Source: Paenibacillus sanguinis 2301083 = DSM 16941
GTDB lineage: Bacteria; Bacillota; Bacilli; Paenibacillales; Paenibacillaceae
Assembly (NCBI RefSeq): GCF_000374825.1
Contig: NZ_KB895380.1
Coordinates: forward strand, 186,001 to 250,000
DNA length: 64,000 bases
Reading direction: 5' to 3'
In this document: one piece after another, positions 53,986-62,853 of the stretch
Numbering within the stretch: position 1 is the stretch's first letter
Layout: each line of letters opens with the position of its first letter
Program-made: the position numbers and the translations under genes
The notes under the pieces: model-generated
Databases searched by the model: none
What the model was told of the DNA's origin: nothing
The model's input: the letters and a program-made list of their open reading frames with translations, nothing else

Positions 53986-55500
53986 TTATCCAAGAGCCTG
54001 TTGAACGGTCCCCCTCGTCTCGACCTTCTCATGCAAATTTATCCCCAGTTCCATTATCATACTTGACATTTCCGGACACATGCCAGTAAGCGTCACTTTG
54101 CAGCCCTGCAAAAAGGCACCCTGGACAATATGATTGAAACGGGAGACAAGCGACTGGTTAATATAGGAAATTCCTGATAGATCAATGATCAGCTGATGCA
54201 GCTTTAACTCATAAATGCGGCCTAGAATAAAATCCTGATTCTTCCGATCCCCTTGAACATCCCATATCCCTGCAGCCGGAAGCAATGCCAGGCCGTCCGC
54301 AAGAGGAATAATCTGTGCAAGAGATTGGCTACTCATCTCACACTGAGCATAGAACTGCTCATTTTTACATTCCATATAGCTCGAAGCAAAGTGCTTCTCA
54401 TAAGAATCTATATGATCATTGATTTCCCGCCCCAGGTCAAAGAGGGATTGTTGCTGTTGTCCACTGTCCTTGTAGTAATGAAACAAAAGGTCCCAATAAG
54501 CCCGACGCAGCATTTGAATCCATTCCAGCTTCAGGATTAAATCCAGATTATGCTTGGCCCAGTTTCTGCCGTGCTCCTTGGCATGCAGAATCAAGCCATT
54601 TACATTTTGTTCATTAAGCAAGCACACCACGGCATGAGTAGATTCGAGAATATATCCTGCGTCCAGATCCGCCAATGTAACCATATTCAAGATTTTCTCC
54701 CCTTGCTGCTTAAGCAACTGAAAGAAAACATCCTGGTTAGACTCGTAAAACTGTGAAAAACTTTGACCCGGTTCATACTTCAACTCCACAGCAACCCCTC
54801 CCCGTTCTTTATAAATCGGAAGATGGACGGTAAATTCTGTGCCCTTCCCAACTTCACTTTTTACCCTGATCATGCCGTCGTGCTCGTAAATAGTAGAGAA
54901 CGCCTGCGTTAATCCCATTCCTGTTCCTTCGACCTTGGAGGTGTAAAACGGAGTTCCCAGCAGCTTTAGCTTATCCTCCGGTATGCCAATCCCCGTATCC
55001 GAAATGACAATGACTAGATGCTCCCCTGCCTCATAGTGTTTAATCCTGATGGTTCCCCGGTTAGAAATGGCCTCGAAGGCATTTTTCAGAAGGTTGAAGA
55101 AAGCCTTCTTTAATTGATTCCGCTTCCCGTACACTCTAGCATCCGTATTCAAAAAGTGACGTTCAATCGCAATCTGGTAAGTCTTTTCCTGAAATAAGTA
55201 TAATAAAGATTCCAATTCAGCTGTAAGGTCAATGATGTCAAAGGGCTCATCTTCCAAATCCGGCTTGGATACACTCAGCAAATTTTGCAGGGTGCTAATA
55301 GCGTTCTCCAACTCCGAATAGGCATAGTCCAGATATTTATGGTTGGATTCTTCTTTAAGCAGTTGAAGAAAGCCCTTCACAGCCGTCAATGGGTTTTTAA
55401 CCTCATGCGCAATCCCTGCGGCGATTTGGCCAACTGAAGCTAATCGATCCAATCTAAGATCGGATTCACTTACCTCCTGGTTTCCATTGGATACAGGCAC
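53986..55500 (-). CDS. soluble histidine kinase with C-terminal STAS domain
   Basis: About 504 residues. HisKA H-box GIAHEVKNPLTAVKGF (His near 32), N-box FFNLLKNAFEAI, G1 DTGIGIPEDKL and G2 GTGMGLTQAF. After a helical RsbR-like region (about 240-390) comes a STAS domain (LIIDLSGISYINQSLVSRF, VTLTGMCPEMSSMIMELG). No membrane segment and almost no N-terminal sensor, so input probably comes through the middle domain or a partner. GTG at 55500 with AAAGGA ten bases upstream; an in-frame ATG at 55524 has no ribosome site. No response regulator is adjacent; DUF2294 genes flank it. Confidence 0.87.
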   Translation of the reverse strand: MPVSNGNQEVSESDLRLDRLASVGQIAAGIAHEVKNPLTAVKGFLQLLKEESNHKYLDYAYSELENAISTLQNLLSVSKPDLEDEPFDIIDLTAELESLLYLFQEKTYQIAIERHFLNTDARVYGKRNQLKKAFFNLLKNAFEAISNRGTIRIKHYEAGEHLVIVISDTGIGIPEDKLKLLGTPFYTSKVEGTGMGLTQAFSTIYEHDGMIRVKSEVGKGTEFTVHLPIYKERGGVAVELKYEPGQSFSQFYESNQDVFFQLLKQQGEKILNMVTLADLDAGYILESTHAVVCLLNEQNVNGLILHAKEHGRNWAKHNLDLILKLEWIQMLRRAYWDLLFHYYKDSGQQQQSLFDLGREINDHIDSYEKHFASSYMECKNEQFYAQCEMSSQSLAQIIPLADGLALLPAAGIWDVQGDRKNQDFILGRIYELKLHQLIIDLSGISYINQSLVSRFNHIVQGAFLQGCKVTLTGMCPEMSSMIMELGINLHEKVETRGTVQQALG

Positions 55501-55544
55501 AAGAAGCACATCCTTTCGATACATAGATTGTTTTATTTTTAAAT

Positions 55545-55594
55545 ATAAAAAAAGCCTAAATAAGAGCCAGCAAGCGCAGCTTTTATCCAGGCTT
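55545..55594 (-). terminator. terminator/attenuator between DUF2294-2 and the kinase
   Basis: AAGCCTAAATAAGAGC and GCTTTTATCCAGGCTT (plus strand) pair with a few mismatches; T run on the minus strand. It is a diverged copy of the element at 53764-53814, including the preceding CCAG-N8-CTGG mini-hairpin. Confidence 0.65.
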
Positions 55595-55629
55595 ATGCCC
55601 AGCATGATGTCTGGAGCATTAATACCTCT

Positions 55630-56328
55630 TTAGAGATTAGGACTAAGCGCAAAGACGATTACGCTTTTGTCCGAATGTACATCCCAATCCACAAAAACAT
55701 CATTAATCCTCGCATGTAATAATGCTTCAAAACGGTTGTTATTATGTAAGTACCTCTTCTCCAGGTTTCGCTTAGCCATCTTCAACTGACTCTCGCAGCC
55801 AAGCCGAATGAGTTCCTTCTCAATACTGATCAAGATTCCACTACGGATAATTAGCAAGGTATGGTCATTAAGTCGGCACGAATAGGTCTCTTCCGGGGAT
55901 TTCTCTACCCAGCGACTCATTTCTACAATTTCCTGATGAATTTCTTGTTTCCCGCTATATTCCTCCTGCTTGATCGCTTTAACCCTGCCGTTATCCTCTT
56001 CCATTCCCACAAATACTCCGGACAAGTTATGTAATCCCCAGTCATAATAAAACTCCTGCAACTGAATACCAGCAATCAAGGTGGTATAGGCTTTAATCTC
56101 AGGGATAAGCGTATTCATCAGCAAATTCCTTGTATGCTGAATAGCATATATCTCATCCTGCTCATATAAAATTTTCTCTGTAGGAGACAGGAAACCTCGC
56201 ATGTAAAATACTACAAACGGTCGACGAATACTTACACGAACCGAATGCGGACCCTTGCCGAACGATTCTCGCAACAATCTTCCGACATGACTTGCCAGTT
56301 CCATCTGGATATTCTTCTCTTGATCCAT
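55630..56328 (-). CDS. DUF2294 (YbcI-like) protein 2
   Basis: 232 residues; paralog of the 52979-53674 product over the whole length (HVGRLLRESFGKGPHSVRVSIRRPFVVFYMRGFLSPTEKILYEQ; FYYDWGLHNLSGVFVGME; INDVFVDWD). The ATG at 56328 has AAGGA nine bases upstream. The covarying hairpin copy 2 is 17 bp upstream of the start, where it could act on its mRNA. Confidence 0.82.
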   Translation of the reverse strand: MDQEKNIQMELASHVGRLLRESFGKGPHSVRVSIRRPFVVFYMRGFLSPTEKILYEQDEIYAIQHTRNLLMNTLIPEIKAYTTLIAGIQLQEFYYDWGLHNLSGVFVGMEEDNGRVKAIKQEEYSGKQEIHQEIVEMSRWVEKSPEETYSCRLNDHTLLIIRSGILISIEKELIRLGCESQLKMAKRNLEKRYLHNNNRFEALLHARINDVFVDWDVHSDKSVIVFALSPNL

Positions 56329-56344
56329 CAACACTCATCCTTGC

Positions 56345-56374
56345 CTTAAGGTAAAAGCATCACATCTTTTACCC
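56345..56374 (-). promoter_or_regulatory. covarying hairpin element, copy 2
   Basis: Same layout as copy 1, starting CTTAAGGTAA and ending TTTTACCC (plus strand). It lies directly upstream of the DUF2294-2 start. A perfect 12-bp palindrome TTACCCGGGTAA follows at 56390-56401. Confidence 0.5.
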
Positions 56375-56483
56375 ACTTTTATTGTATCTTTACCCGGGTA
56401 AGGGTTCAACCATTCTGACAAATTTCCTCCTTTGCATTTTGTCTTATTTTGTTTGGATTTATGCGATAATCCGTGAATATAGG

Positions 56484-56526
56484 AAAAAAGAGCTATCCAC
56501 CCGATATCGGGAGAATAGCTCTTTTT
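56484..56526. terminator. bidirectional terminator
   Basis: AGAGCTAT pairs with ATAGCTCT, enclosing a CCCGATATCGGG palindrome; A run on one side, T run on the other. 14 bp after the methyltransferase stop. Confidence 0.88.
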
Positions 56527-56540
56527 AAGATGTCTAAGCT

Positions 56541-57701
56541 TTACTTACTCCAATATTGCTTGGCAATTTTTTGGCCTTGGTTAATTTTCGCCCATTGCTC
56601 GTCTTCCGTTAGTTCATTACCGCCATCGCAGGAGGCAAAGCCGCATTGATGGGACAACAACAGCCGATCCTTATCGATAATGCTCGAAGCTTCATCCAGC
56701 AAACGAAGGACACGCTCTTCATCGTCCAACGTATTGGTCTTGGAGGACAACAAGCCAAGTACGATTTCCGTGTTTGGCTTATCCTTGAATACAGCCAACG
56801 CTTCCAGCGAACCCGCGCGTTCATCATCCCATTCCAGGAAGAAGCGGTCATACTTAAGCTGCTTCAAGAACAGGTTGGCAACCTTCAGGTAAGAGCCACC
56901 GCCCATATTACGGGAATCATAGTTGCCACGGCAGTTGTGCGTCCACATTTTCAAGCCCAGGCTATGTCCAAAATCAATCAAAGTATTATTAATGTCGATG
57001 AATTCATCCGCTAAAGCCTGTACTTCCTCTTGGTTAATATTTTCGCCCGTATATGGAGAGTTCGGATTGTCATCGGCAAACAGCTCCCACAAGCAATCGT
57101 CAAATTGCAAAATTTTCCCGCCAGCAGCAACAAAATCCTCGACAAATTCCTTGTAGGCTTTAACAAGACCTGCTTTAAGCTCCTGACGCGTTTGATAAAC
57201 GGCATCCGGGCCGCCAATATTGTCCGACCAGTACAGCTCCCCGAAGATATGGGATGGAGAAGGGACACATAACTTCGTTTCCCGTTCACCGGCAAGAGTC
57301 TTCAATTGCTTGAATACTTCAATAAAGTGATGATTTTTTCCGCTCAATTCATCGGTAATACGAAGGCCAATGTCTTTCCGTGTCTCGTATTTCGAGGTTC
57401 CATCGATATCCCGGAAGAAATAGCCATGATCGGCAATGTATCGGCTAACGCCCTTGAAGCCCCAGACAAAATCCAGATGCCACATCGATTTGGAATACTC
57501 GCCATCGGTAATGACCGCCAAATCATTTTCGATTTGCTTGTTAACTACATGCTCAATAGCCTTGGCCTCGCACTCTTTATAACCTGCAAAATCCTGATAA
57601 AAAGGATAACTAATATCATCCCGATGCTCAATTTGCGTCTTGTATGCTAATAGCTCAGACGGTCGCAGCAAGCTCCCTACTGTCTGGAATCTTTCGCACA
57701 T
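56541..57701 (-). CDS. MetE-C-like (YxjG/YxjH type) S-methyltransferase
   Basis: 386 residues, equal to the C-terminal barrel of cobalamin-independent methionine synthase with its own N-terminus, as in YxjG/YxjH. Zinc ligands are seen as THNCRGN (His, Cys), FLEWDDERAGS (Glu) and SHQCGFASC (Cys). Likely transfers a methyl group to homocysteine from a simple donor. No SAM riboswitch or T-box was seen upstream. Monocistronic with a terminator. Confidence 0.9.
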   Translation of the reverse strand: MCERFQTVGSLLRPSELLAYKTQIEHRDDISYPFYQDFAGYKECEAKAIEHVVNKQIENDLAVITDGEYSKSMWHLDFVWGFKGVSRYIADHGYFFRDIDGTSKYETRKDIGLRITDELSGKNHHFIEVFKQLKTLAGERETKLCVPSPSHIFGELYWSDNIGGPDAVYQTRQELKAGLVKAYKEFVEDFVAAGGKILQFDDCLWELFADDNPNSPYTGENINQEEVQALADEFIDINNTLIDFGHSLGLKMWTHNCRGNYDSRNMGGGSYLKVANLFLKQLKYDRFFLEWDDERAGSLEALAVFKDKPNTEIVLGLLSSKTNTLDDEERVLRLLDEASSIIDKDRLLLSHQCGFASCDGGNELTEDEQWAKINQGQKIAKQYWSK

Positions 57702-57944
57702 TTCAATAACCTCCTCGGGTGGCTCTCATGCTCACGTGTAATGCCTTGATTGTAGCATAACAGACCATTCGGGGTGTAATACTCAAAAGCCATATCTAGT
57801 TATAGTTTTTAGCTATATCCAATAATTAAACATTATAAATTATCTATCCACAGAAAATTGTTTCAAAGTGCTCGCCACAACCTCCAATGAGTGGAGGCCT
57901 TTTGCCATATCGACTATTGAATAATGTTCAGATTGATGTTAGCT

Positions 57945-59264
57945 TCATGATTTGTTACCAGCCATACGCTTAGCCAGCGCCGTTGCAGCCGTATAGCCGG
58001 AGCTCCAGGCCCATTGCAGGTTATAGCCCCCGCAATCACCATCGACATCCATCACTTCACCGGCAAAATAAAGCCCAGGCACCAGCTTGGATTCCAGCGT
58101 TCCTTCTTGCAGGTCTGTCGTATCAATACCACCGGCTGTAGTCTGAGCGTTCGGGAATCCGTTGGTATCCGTCACGATGAAATCCCAATGCTTCATCAGG
58201 CGGCATAAGACCTTTTTGGTCTTCCAAGACATATCCTGACACAGCAGGTTCTGGTCCTCATCGATTCCCGCCTCCTGCAAGAGAACAGGGATCAGCTTCT
58301 TGTTCAAGATGCCGATCAGAGATTTCGCAACCGTCCGGTGTCCAAACATCGCCCAATGTGTATCGAGAAAATCGACAACCTCTTCATCCGTCCGGTCCGG
58401 CATCATATCCAGCGATAAGATCACCTTGTGTCCTTTGGCAAGCTGAGCCGCAGCCTTTCGGCTTAACTGGAGAATGGGCGGGCCAGAGGCGCCATAATTC
58501 GTGAACAGCACCTCGCCATATTCACTGCGGATGACCTCACCATTAACGATGATGTGACCCCAACCCTCAAATTTAACGCCAGACAACTCCTTCAGATACG
58601 GACTATCCAGCTTTAACTGGACAATCCCGGGCACCGGGTCGATCAAGGTATGCCCCAATCGCTGGGCTAGTGTATAACCGGAACCATCCGTTCCTGTCTT
58701 TGGAGCCGTAAGGCCGCCTGTACAAAGGAAGAGATAATTGCTGGTATAGGTGACCTGTTCTTCAGCATCTGTCTGGCACACCATCGTAAATCGCGGGTGT
58801 CCCTTCGATACGATTACATCTACCACCTTGGTCTTGAAATATATCGGAACATTGCGATCCTCCAGTGCAATCTGAAAAACCCCCAACACAGATGCAGCCT
58901 GTAACGACATTGGATACATCCGGCCATTCTCAATAGCCACCAGAGGGAGACCAATCACAGAGAAAAAATCAACGGTTTGCCGGACGCCAAATTGCTGTAA
59001 CACTGGCAGTGGGAATTCCGCCTGATTGCTATGGTATTTGGTCGATAGATTAGCCGCTTCGTCCCCGCCCGTTGCCGTCGATTTATTTGTAATATTGCAG
59101 CGGCCATTCCCGGTGGTTAATACCTTTTTGCCCACACGGTCATTGCCTTCAATAATAGCGGTATCGATCCCCAGATCTCGCGCAGTAACAGCGGCCATCA
59201 GGCCAGAAGCGCCCGCACCGATAATGAGCAGCTCGTGATGCTTGGAAGGTTGAGATTTATTCAT
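57945..59264 (-). CDS. HI0933/BaiN-like flavoprotein 1
   Basis: About 439 residues. FAD motif LLIIGAGASGLMAAVTARDLGIDTAIIEGNDRVGKK, then TGNGRCNITN, LFLCTGGLTAPKTGTDGSGYTLAQRLGH and the C-terminal GLYFAGEVMDVDGDCGGYNLQWAWSSGYTAA. Family members include BaiN and enzymes annotated as aminoacetone oxidase-like; the substrate is unknown. Two possible starts (59279, 59264); neither has an ideal ribosome site. It follows a close paralog by 36 bp, a tandem duplication. Confidence 0.9.
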   Translation of the reverse strand: MNKSQPSKHHELLIIGAGASGLMAAVTARDLGIDTAIIEGNDRVGKKVLTTGNGRCNITNKSTATGGDEAANLSTKYHSNQAEFPLPVLQQFGVRQTVDFFSVIGLPLVAIENGRMYPMSLQAASVLGVFQIALEDRNVPIYFKTKVVDVIVSKGHPRFTMVCQTDAEEQVTYTSNYLFLCTGGLTAPKTGTDGSGYTLAQRLGHTLIDPVPGIVQLKLDSPYLKELSGVKFEGWGHIIVNGEVIRSEYGEVLFTNYGASGPPILQLSRKAAAQLAKGHKVILSLDMMPDRTDEEVVDFLDTHWAMFGHRTVAKSLIGILNKKLIPVLLQEAGIDEDQNLLCQDMSWKTKKVLCRLMKHWDFIVTDTNGFPNAQTTAGGIDTTDLQEGTLESKLVPGLYFAGEVMDVDGDCGGYNLQWAWSSGYTAATALAKRMAGNKS

Positions 59265-59300
59265 AGGTGGTGAAACCATTCCTTTTTATCGATATTTTCA

Positions 59301-60611
59301 TTAGAAAAGATGCTTGCCCAGCGCCATCGCAGCCGTATAGCCGGAGCTCCAGGCCCATTGCAGGTTGTACCCGCCAAAGTCTCCGTCCACATCCATGACC
59401 TCCCCGGCCAAATACAACCCAGGCACGAGCCTGGATTCCAATGTACCCGGGTTAAGCTCTTTGGTAGCAATCCCGCCTGCTGTCGCTTGCGCGTGCTCAA
59501 AGCTATGGGTTTCGGTGACTTTGAACTCCCAGGACTTTAATAGCTTATAGAAGATTTTTTTCGTTTTCCAGGAGAGATCCTGGCACAGCAGGCCCGGCTC
59601 TTGATCGATCTTCGCTTCCTTCAGCAAGACGTTGACCAGCTTCTTGTGTAAAAAGCCGATGAAGGATTCCGCGACCGTACGGTGCGCGAACAATCCCCAG
59701 TTCGTCTCCAGAAACCGGGTAACCTCTTCCACCGTCCGGTTCGGCATCAAATCGATGGATAGCGTCACGTCATCTCTTTTGGCAAGATTAACCGCTGCCT
59801 CCCGTCCAAGCTGTAGAATGGGTGGGCCGGAGAAGCCATAATCCGTGAAATGAATTTCACCAACTTCGCTACGGACGATTTTGCCATTGACAAGGAGGTG
59901 GGCTTGTCCCTGGAGCTTGATGCCCGATAGCCCCTTCTGATAGGGATACTTCACCTTCAATTGCACGATGGCCGGCAAAGGCTTGATCAAGGTGTGCCCC
60001 ATTCGCTCTGCCAGCGTATACCCGGACCCATCCGTTCCAGCGTTCTGCCCGGTAAGACCTCCTGTACAAAGAAACAGGTACTCGCTGGTATAGAACGTCT
60101 GCTCCCCGGTCTCGGCCCGGCATGTGATTCTGAATCGCGGATGATCAGCCGATACGGCAACATCCATAACCTTGTTGTTGAGGTAAACCGGAATGTTCCG
60201 TTCCTCCAGAGCAAGCTCGAAAATATCCACCACAGATGCAGCCTGCAGCGACATCGGATACATTAAGCCCTCTTTCAATTTTGTCAGCGGCAGTCCAAGC
60301 ACATGAAAGAAATCAATGGTTTGACGGATCCCGAATTGCTGCAACACAGGTAGCGGGAACCCTGGCTGACTCCCGTAATACTTGCGTGACAAAGCCATCC
60401 CTTCGTCGTCTGTCCCCGTCATCGTGGATTCATTTGTAATATTGCAGCGACCATCGCCAGTCATGGCGATCTTCTTGCCAATCCGGTCGTTTCCCTCCAG
60501 AATGGCGGTATCTATGCCCAAATCCCGCGCCGTAACGGCAGCCATAAGTCCTGATGCCCCTGCACCGATAATAATCAGCTTGTGGTGCACAGCGTCCCGA
60601 TAATCGTACAT
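59301..60611 (-). CDS. HI0933/BaiN-like flavoprotein 2
   Basis: 436 residues with the same motifs as its neighbour (LIIIGAGASGLMAAVTARDLGIDTAILEGNDRIGKK; TGDGRCNITN; EVMDVDGDFGGYNLQWAWSSGYTAA). The pair look roughly 65-70 percent identical by eye, so the duplication is not recent but both frames are intact. First of the two-gene unit. Confidence 0.9.
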   Translation of the reverse strand: MYDYRDAVHHKLIIIGAGASGLMAAVTARDLGIDTAILEGNDRIGKKIAMTGDGRCNITNESTMTGTDDEGMALSRKYYGSQPGFPLPVLQQFGIRQTIDFFHVLGLPLTKLKEGLMYPMSLQAASVVDIFELALEERNIPVYLNNKVMDVAVSADHPRFRITCRAETGEQTFYTSEYLFLCTGGLTGQNAGTDGSGYTLAERMGHTLIKPLPAIVQLKVKYPYQKGLSGIKLQGQAHLLVNGKIVRSEVGEIHFTDYGFSGPPILQLGREAAVNLAKRDDVTLSIDLMPNRTVEEVTRFLETNWGLFAHRTVAESFIGFLHKKLVNVLLKEAKIDQEPGLLCQDLSWKTKKIFYKLLKSWEFKVTETHSFEHAQATAGGIATKELNPGTLESRLVPGLYLAGEVMDVDGDFGGYNLQWAWSSGYTAAMALGKHLF

Positions 60612-60996
60612 GATTGTTCATTGCACCCTTTATCCAATGGATTTATATATTTTCTAATTATAGCATAAGTGGAAGCGCCTCTTAATGCTGGCAAGGAAGC
60701 ACGTTTCTATGCCACGGCCCCCATTTAGCTTAGAACCATCCTTCACGAAAGATCGAGGAATTATTCCTGTTAGAGACTTCATAAAAGAGAGATAGGGGCT
60801 CTTGCAGATACGGCAACCAAATAGCACAAAAAACCGCAAGCCTTGAGGTAAATCCTCTTTCGCTTGCGGTTTTTTTCATATAATGTAAATTGATCTTATG
60901 ATTAACGTGAAGAAGCAGACGAGAAATATGCTCTTACGGCCTTTCTCTAATACCATTTATAAAGCAACAACAGCTTTTTACGGATTTTCAGATTTG
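60612..60996. other. intergenic region
   Basis: Holds the terminator at 60827-60876. No gene recognised in the rest. Confidence 0.4.
60827..60876. terminator. bidirectional terminator
   Basis: CCGCAAGC (60834-60841) pairs perfectly with GCTTGCGG, inner GAGG/CCTC, with A and T runs on either side. It lies about 120 bp after the DUF4352 gene's end. Confidence 0.9.
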
Positions 60997-61617
60997 CTAT
61001 CTTAAGGTAATCGTTGCTTTGTCCTCATCCTGCGCGAGTTTTAATACCAAGCCATCTTCCGATTGAGCTACGGTATCAGGAACTTCCATGACCACAAATC
61101 CCGTTTTTGAAGCTAGCGGCTTTACGGTTTCATTGCTAAGGTCTTTATCAATCATCGTAATCGTATAATTGTACTCATATTTGTCGTTAAAGAGAGCCTT
61201 CATCTCAACTCCGCCTATCATGGCCGTAAAGCTGTCTGCTTCCGTTCCTTGATTGGTCACCGTATAGTTCAGAATCAAAAGCTTGTTCCCTTCATCTGCG
61301 CTGGAAGAAAAATAATCATCACTGACTTTTTGATTAAATTCAAAGGAATTCAGCACAATTTCCCAATCACTCAGGTTAAACTTGTCCCCTACTTTCAGGC
61401 TAACTTCCTCTGTTTCTTCAGGCTCCTGAACCTGCTCTTCTGCAACAACCTCTTCTGTTTGCTCATTACTTGCATTACCTGAATTATTTGCAGCACCTTG
61501 ATCCTGTGTAGCGGTATCAGCCTTCTGCGCTTCTGGTGGCGTAGAGGCAGCACCTCCACATGCAGTAACCAATACCAACAATACCAACGCTAAAATGCCT
61601 AAGCTTATTTTTCTCAA
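60997..61617 (-). CDS. DUF4352 lipoprotein
   Basis: 206 residues. Signal with lipobox VLVTACGG, a long acidic low-complexity linker (EEVVAEEQVQEPEETEEV), then a DUF4352-type immunoglobulin-like domain: LKVGDKFNLSDWEIVLNSFEF, LLILNYTVTNQGTEADSF, TGFVVMEVPD. Surface-anchored; function unknown. It stands alone. Confidence 0.88.
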   Translation of the reverse strand: MRKISLGILALVLLVLVTACGGAASTPPEAQKADTATQDQGAANNSGNASNEQTEEVVAEEQVQEPEETEEVSLKVGDKFNLSDWEIVLNSFEFNQKVSDDYFSSSADEGNKLLILNYTVTNQGTEADSFTAMIGGVEMKALFNDKYEYNYTITMIDKDLSNETVKPLASKTGFVVMEVPDTVAQSEDGLVLKLAQDEDKATITLR

Positions 61618-61828
61618 AACATTCTCCCCCTCTTTTATCTATTAGTACATATTACCATACAAGAGGGTTATTTGGTTGCTTACTTTCGTCTTTTTAATGA
61701 CGGAACATTACCTCTGCCAGCTACCCTTGATTAGAAGGCAACTCACTTGTTAAATGGAAATGAAAAGGGAGCCTTGGTATGCCAAATGCATAGCCAAAGC
61801 CCCCCATGATTCGTTACTTCAACACTGC

Positions 61829-62620
61829 TTAAGCTATCCATACCTTCTCTTGTCCGGGCTGATCTTCCGGAAAGTCCCCATAAGGTGACTCGGCAGGCGT
61901 ATAAAATTGCGGTGCTTCGACGGGCTCGGGCGACGGCTGCTGCATGTAAGATTCATCCACATACATCATTCTGCGCTGGATCTGCATCAGACCATTCACC
62001 ACACGAAGAGCGCTCCAAAAGAGCACTACGCCGAGGCCTACATAGAGTAAATACTGCTGATTATAGGTCCAATTGATGTGGAAATACTGGAACAGGTTAT
62101 TTTCTAAAATATCCAATTGAAGTTCATTCATCAAAATGATATGCACCACAGGTAGAGCAATGAACCCGATGCCCAAGGCGAGGGCTGTCACCATCACAAC
62201 AAAGAAAACAATACCTGTGACAAACCGGAGCAGGACAAGCAGGACATTTCTAGTAAATAATGCACCGTCAAACCCCTTTACCATACGCTTGAACCCATTT
62301 TGCCCGGCTTCGGCCTGTGAATGTTGTGGAATTGAAGGAGGAGTCGGCAAGCCCAAGATATGTCGAATCACACCTTGCTCAAAATTTACCATCCCCTGAA
62401 GCAGCTTAGCCACTCCAAAAAACATCGGTATTCCGATAAATATCGGTGTCAAAGCTACGGATAGAACCAGCCCCGTAATCGCGAGTGTCAAATAAATAAT
62501 CCCCATCGGGAGAGACAGCAGAAAGTAAAGAATCGTCGCATAGGTTTTGGAGTTAAAAAGAGCCCAACTCACCTTCCCCATCTTGGCCATTGCAGGCGCT
62601 TCTGTTGTTGCCTTCATCAT
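61829..62620 (-). CDS. polytopic membrane protein ('sensor' domain family)
   Basis: About 263 residues with four or five hydrophobic helices (ATILYFLLSLPMGIIYLTLAITGLVLSVALTPIFIGIPMFFG; LLVLLRFVTGIVFFVVMVTALALGIGFIALPVVHIIL; YLLYVGLGVVLFWSALRVV). The first helix pair with LPMGIIYL and the PIFIGIP turn is typical of the putative sensor domain found in front of some histidine kinases. Here the kinase is missing and a proline-rich tail follows. GGGAG lies six bases before the ATG at 62620. Confidence 0.8.
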   Translation of the reverse strand: MMKATTEAPAMAKMGKVSWALFNSKTYATILYFLLSLPMGIIYLTLAITGLVLSVALTPIFIGIPMFFGVAKLLQGMVNFEQGVIRHILGLPTPPSIPQHSQAEAGQNGFKRMVKGFDGALFTRNVLLVLLRFVTGIVFFVVMVTALALGIGFIALPVVHIILMNELQLDILENNLFQYFHINWTYNQQYLLYVGLGVVLFWSALRVVNGLMQIQRRMMYVDESYMQQPSPEPVEAPQFYTPAESPYGDFPEDQPGQEKVWIA

Positions 62621-62853
62621 CAAACACTCCCTTTAGCTCATAAAGTCACGCTCTAAGTTTATAAACCCATTATAACTACCTTAGTTACGTGACATAACCG
62701 TCTTAAGAGGTGGCTGGGCCTAGACTTTGGGCTAGGATTGGGATTGTTCTCAGGTAGGGCCTCCTTCCCCGTAAGTCTCTTGCTCATGCTTCTGAGGGCT
62801 GGGGGCAGCGGGTGAAGTCTGCTTACAAGTGTGCGTACAACTGCTGCTGCGCC

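Noticed and set aside
57702..57944. Possible SAM riboswitch or T-box upstream of the MetE-C-like gene
   Set aside because: The region is short and lacks the conserved S-box or T-box core sequences.
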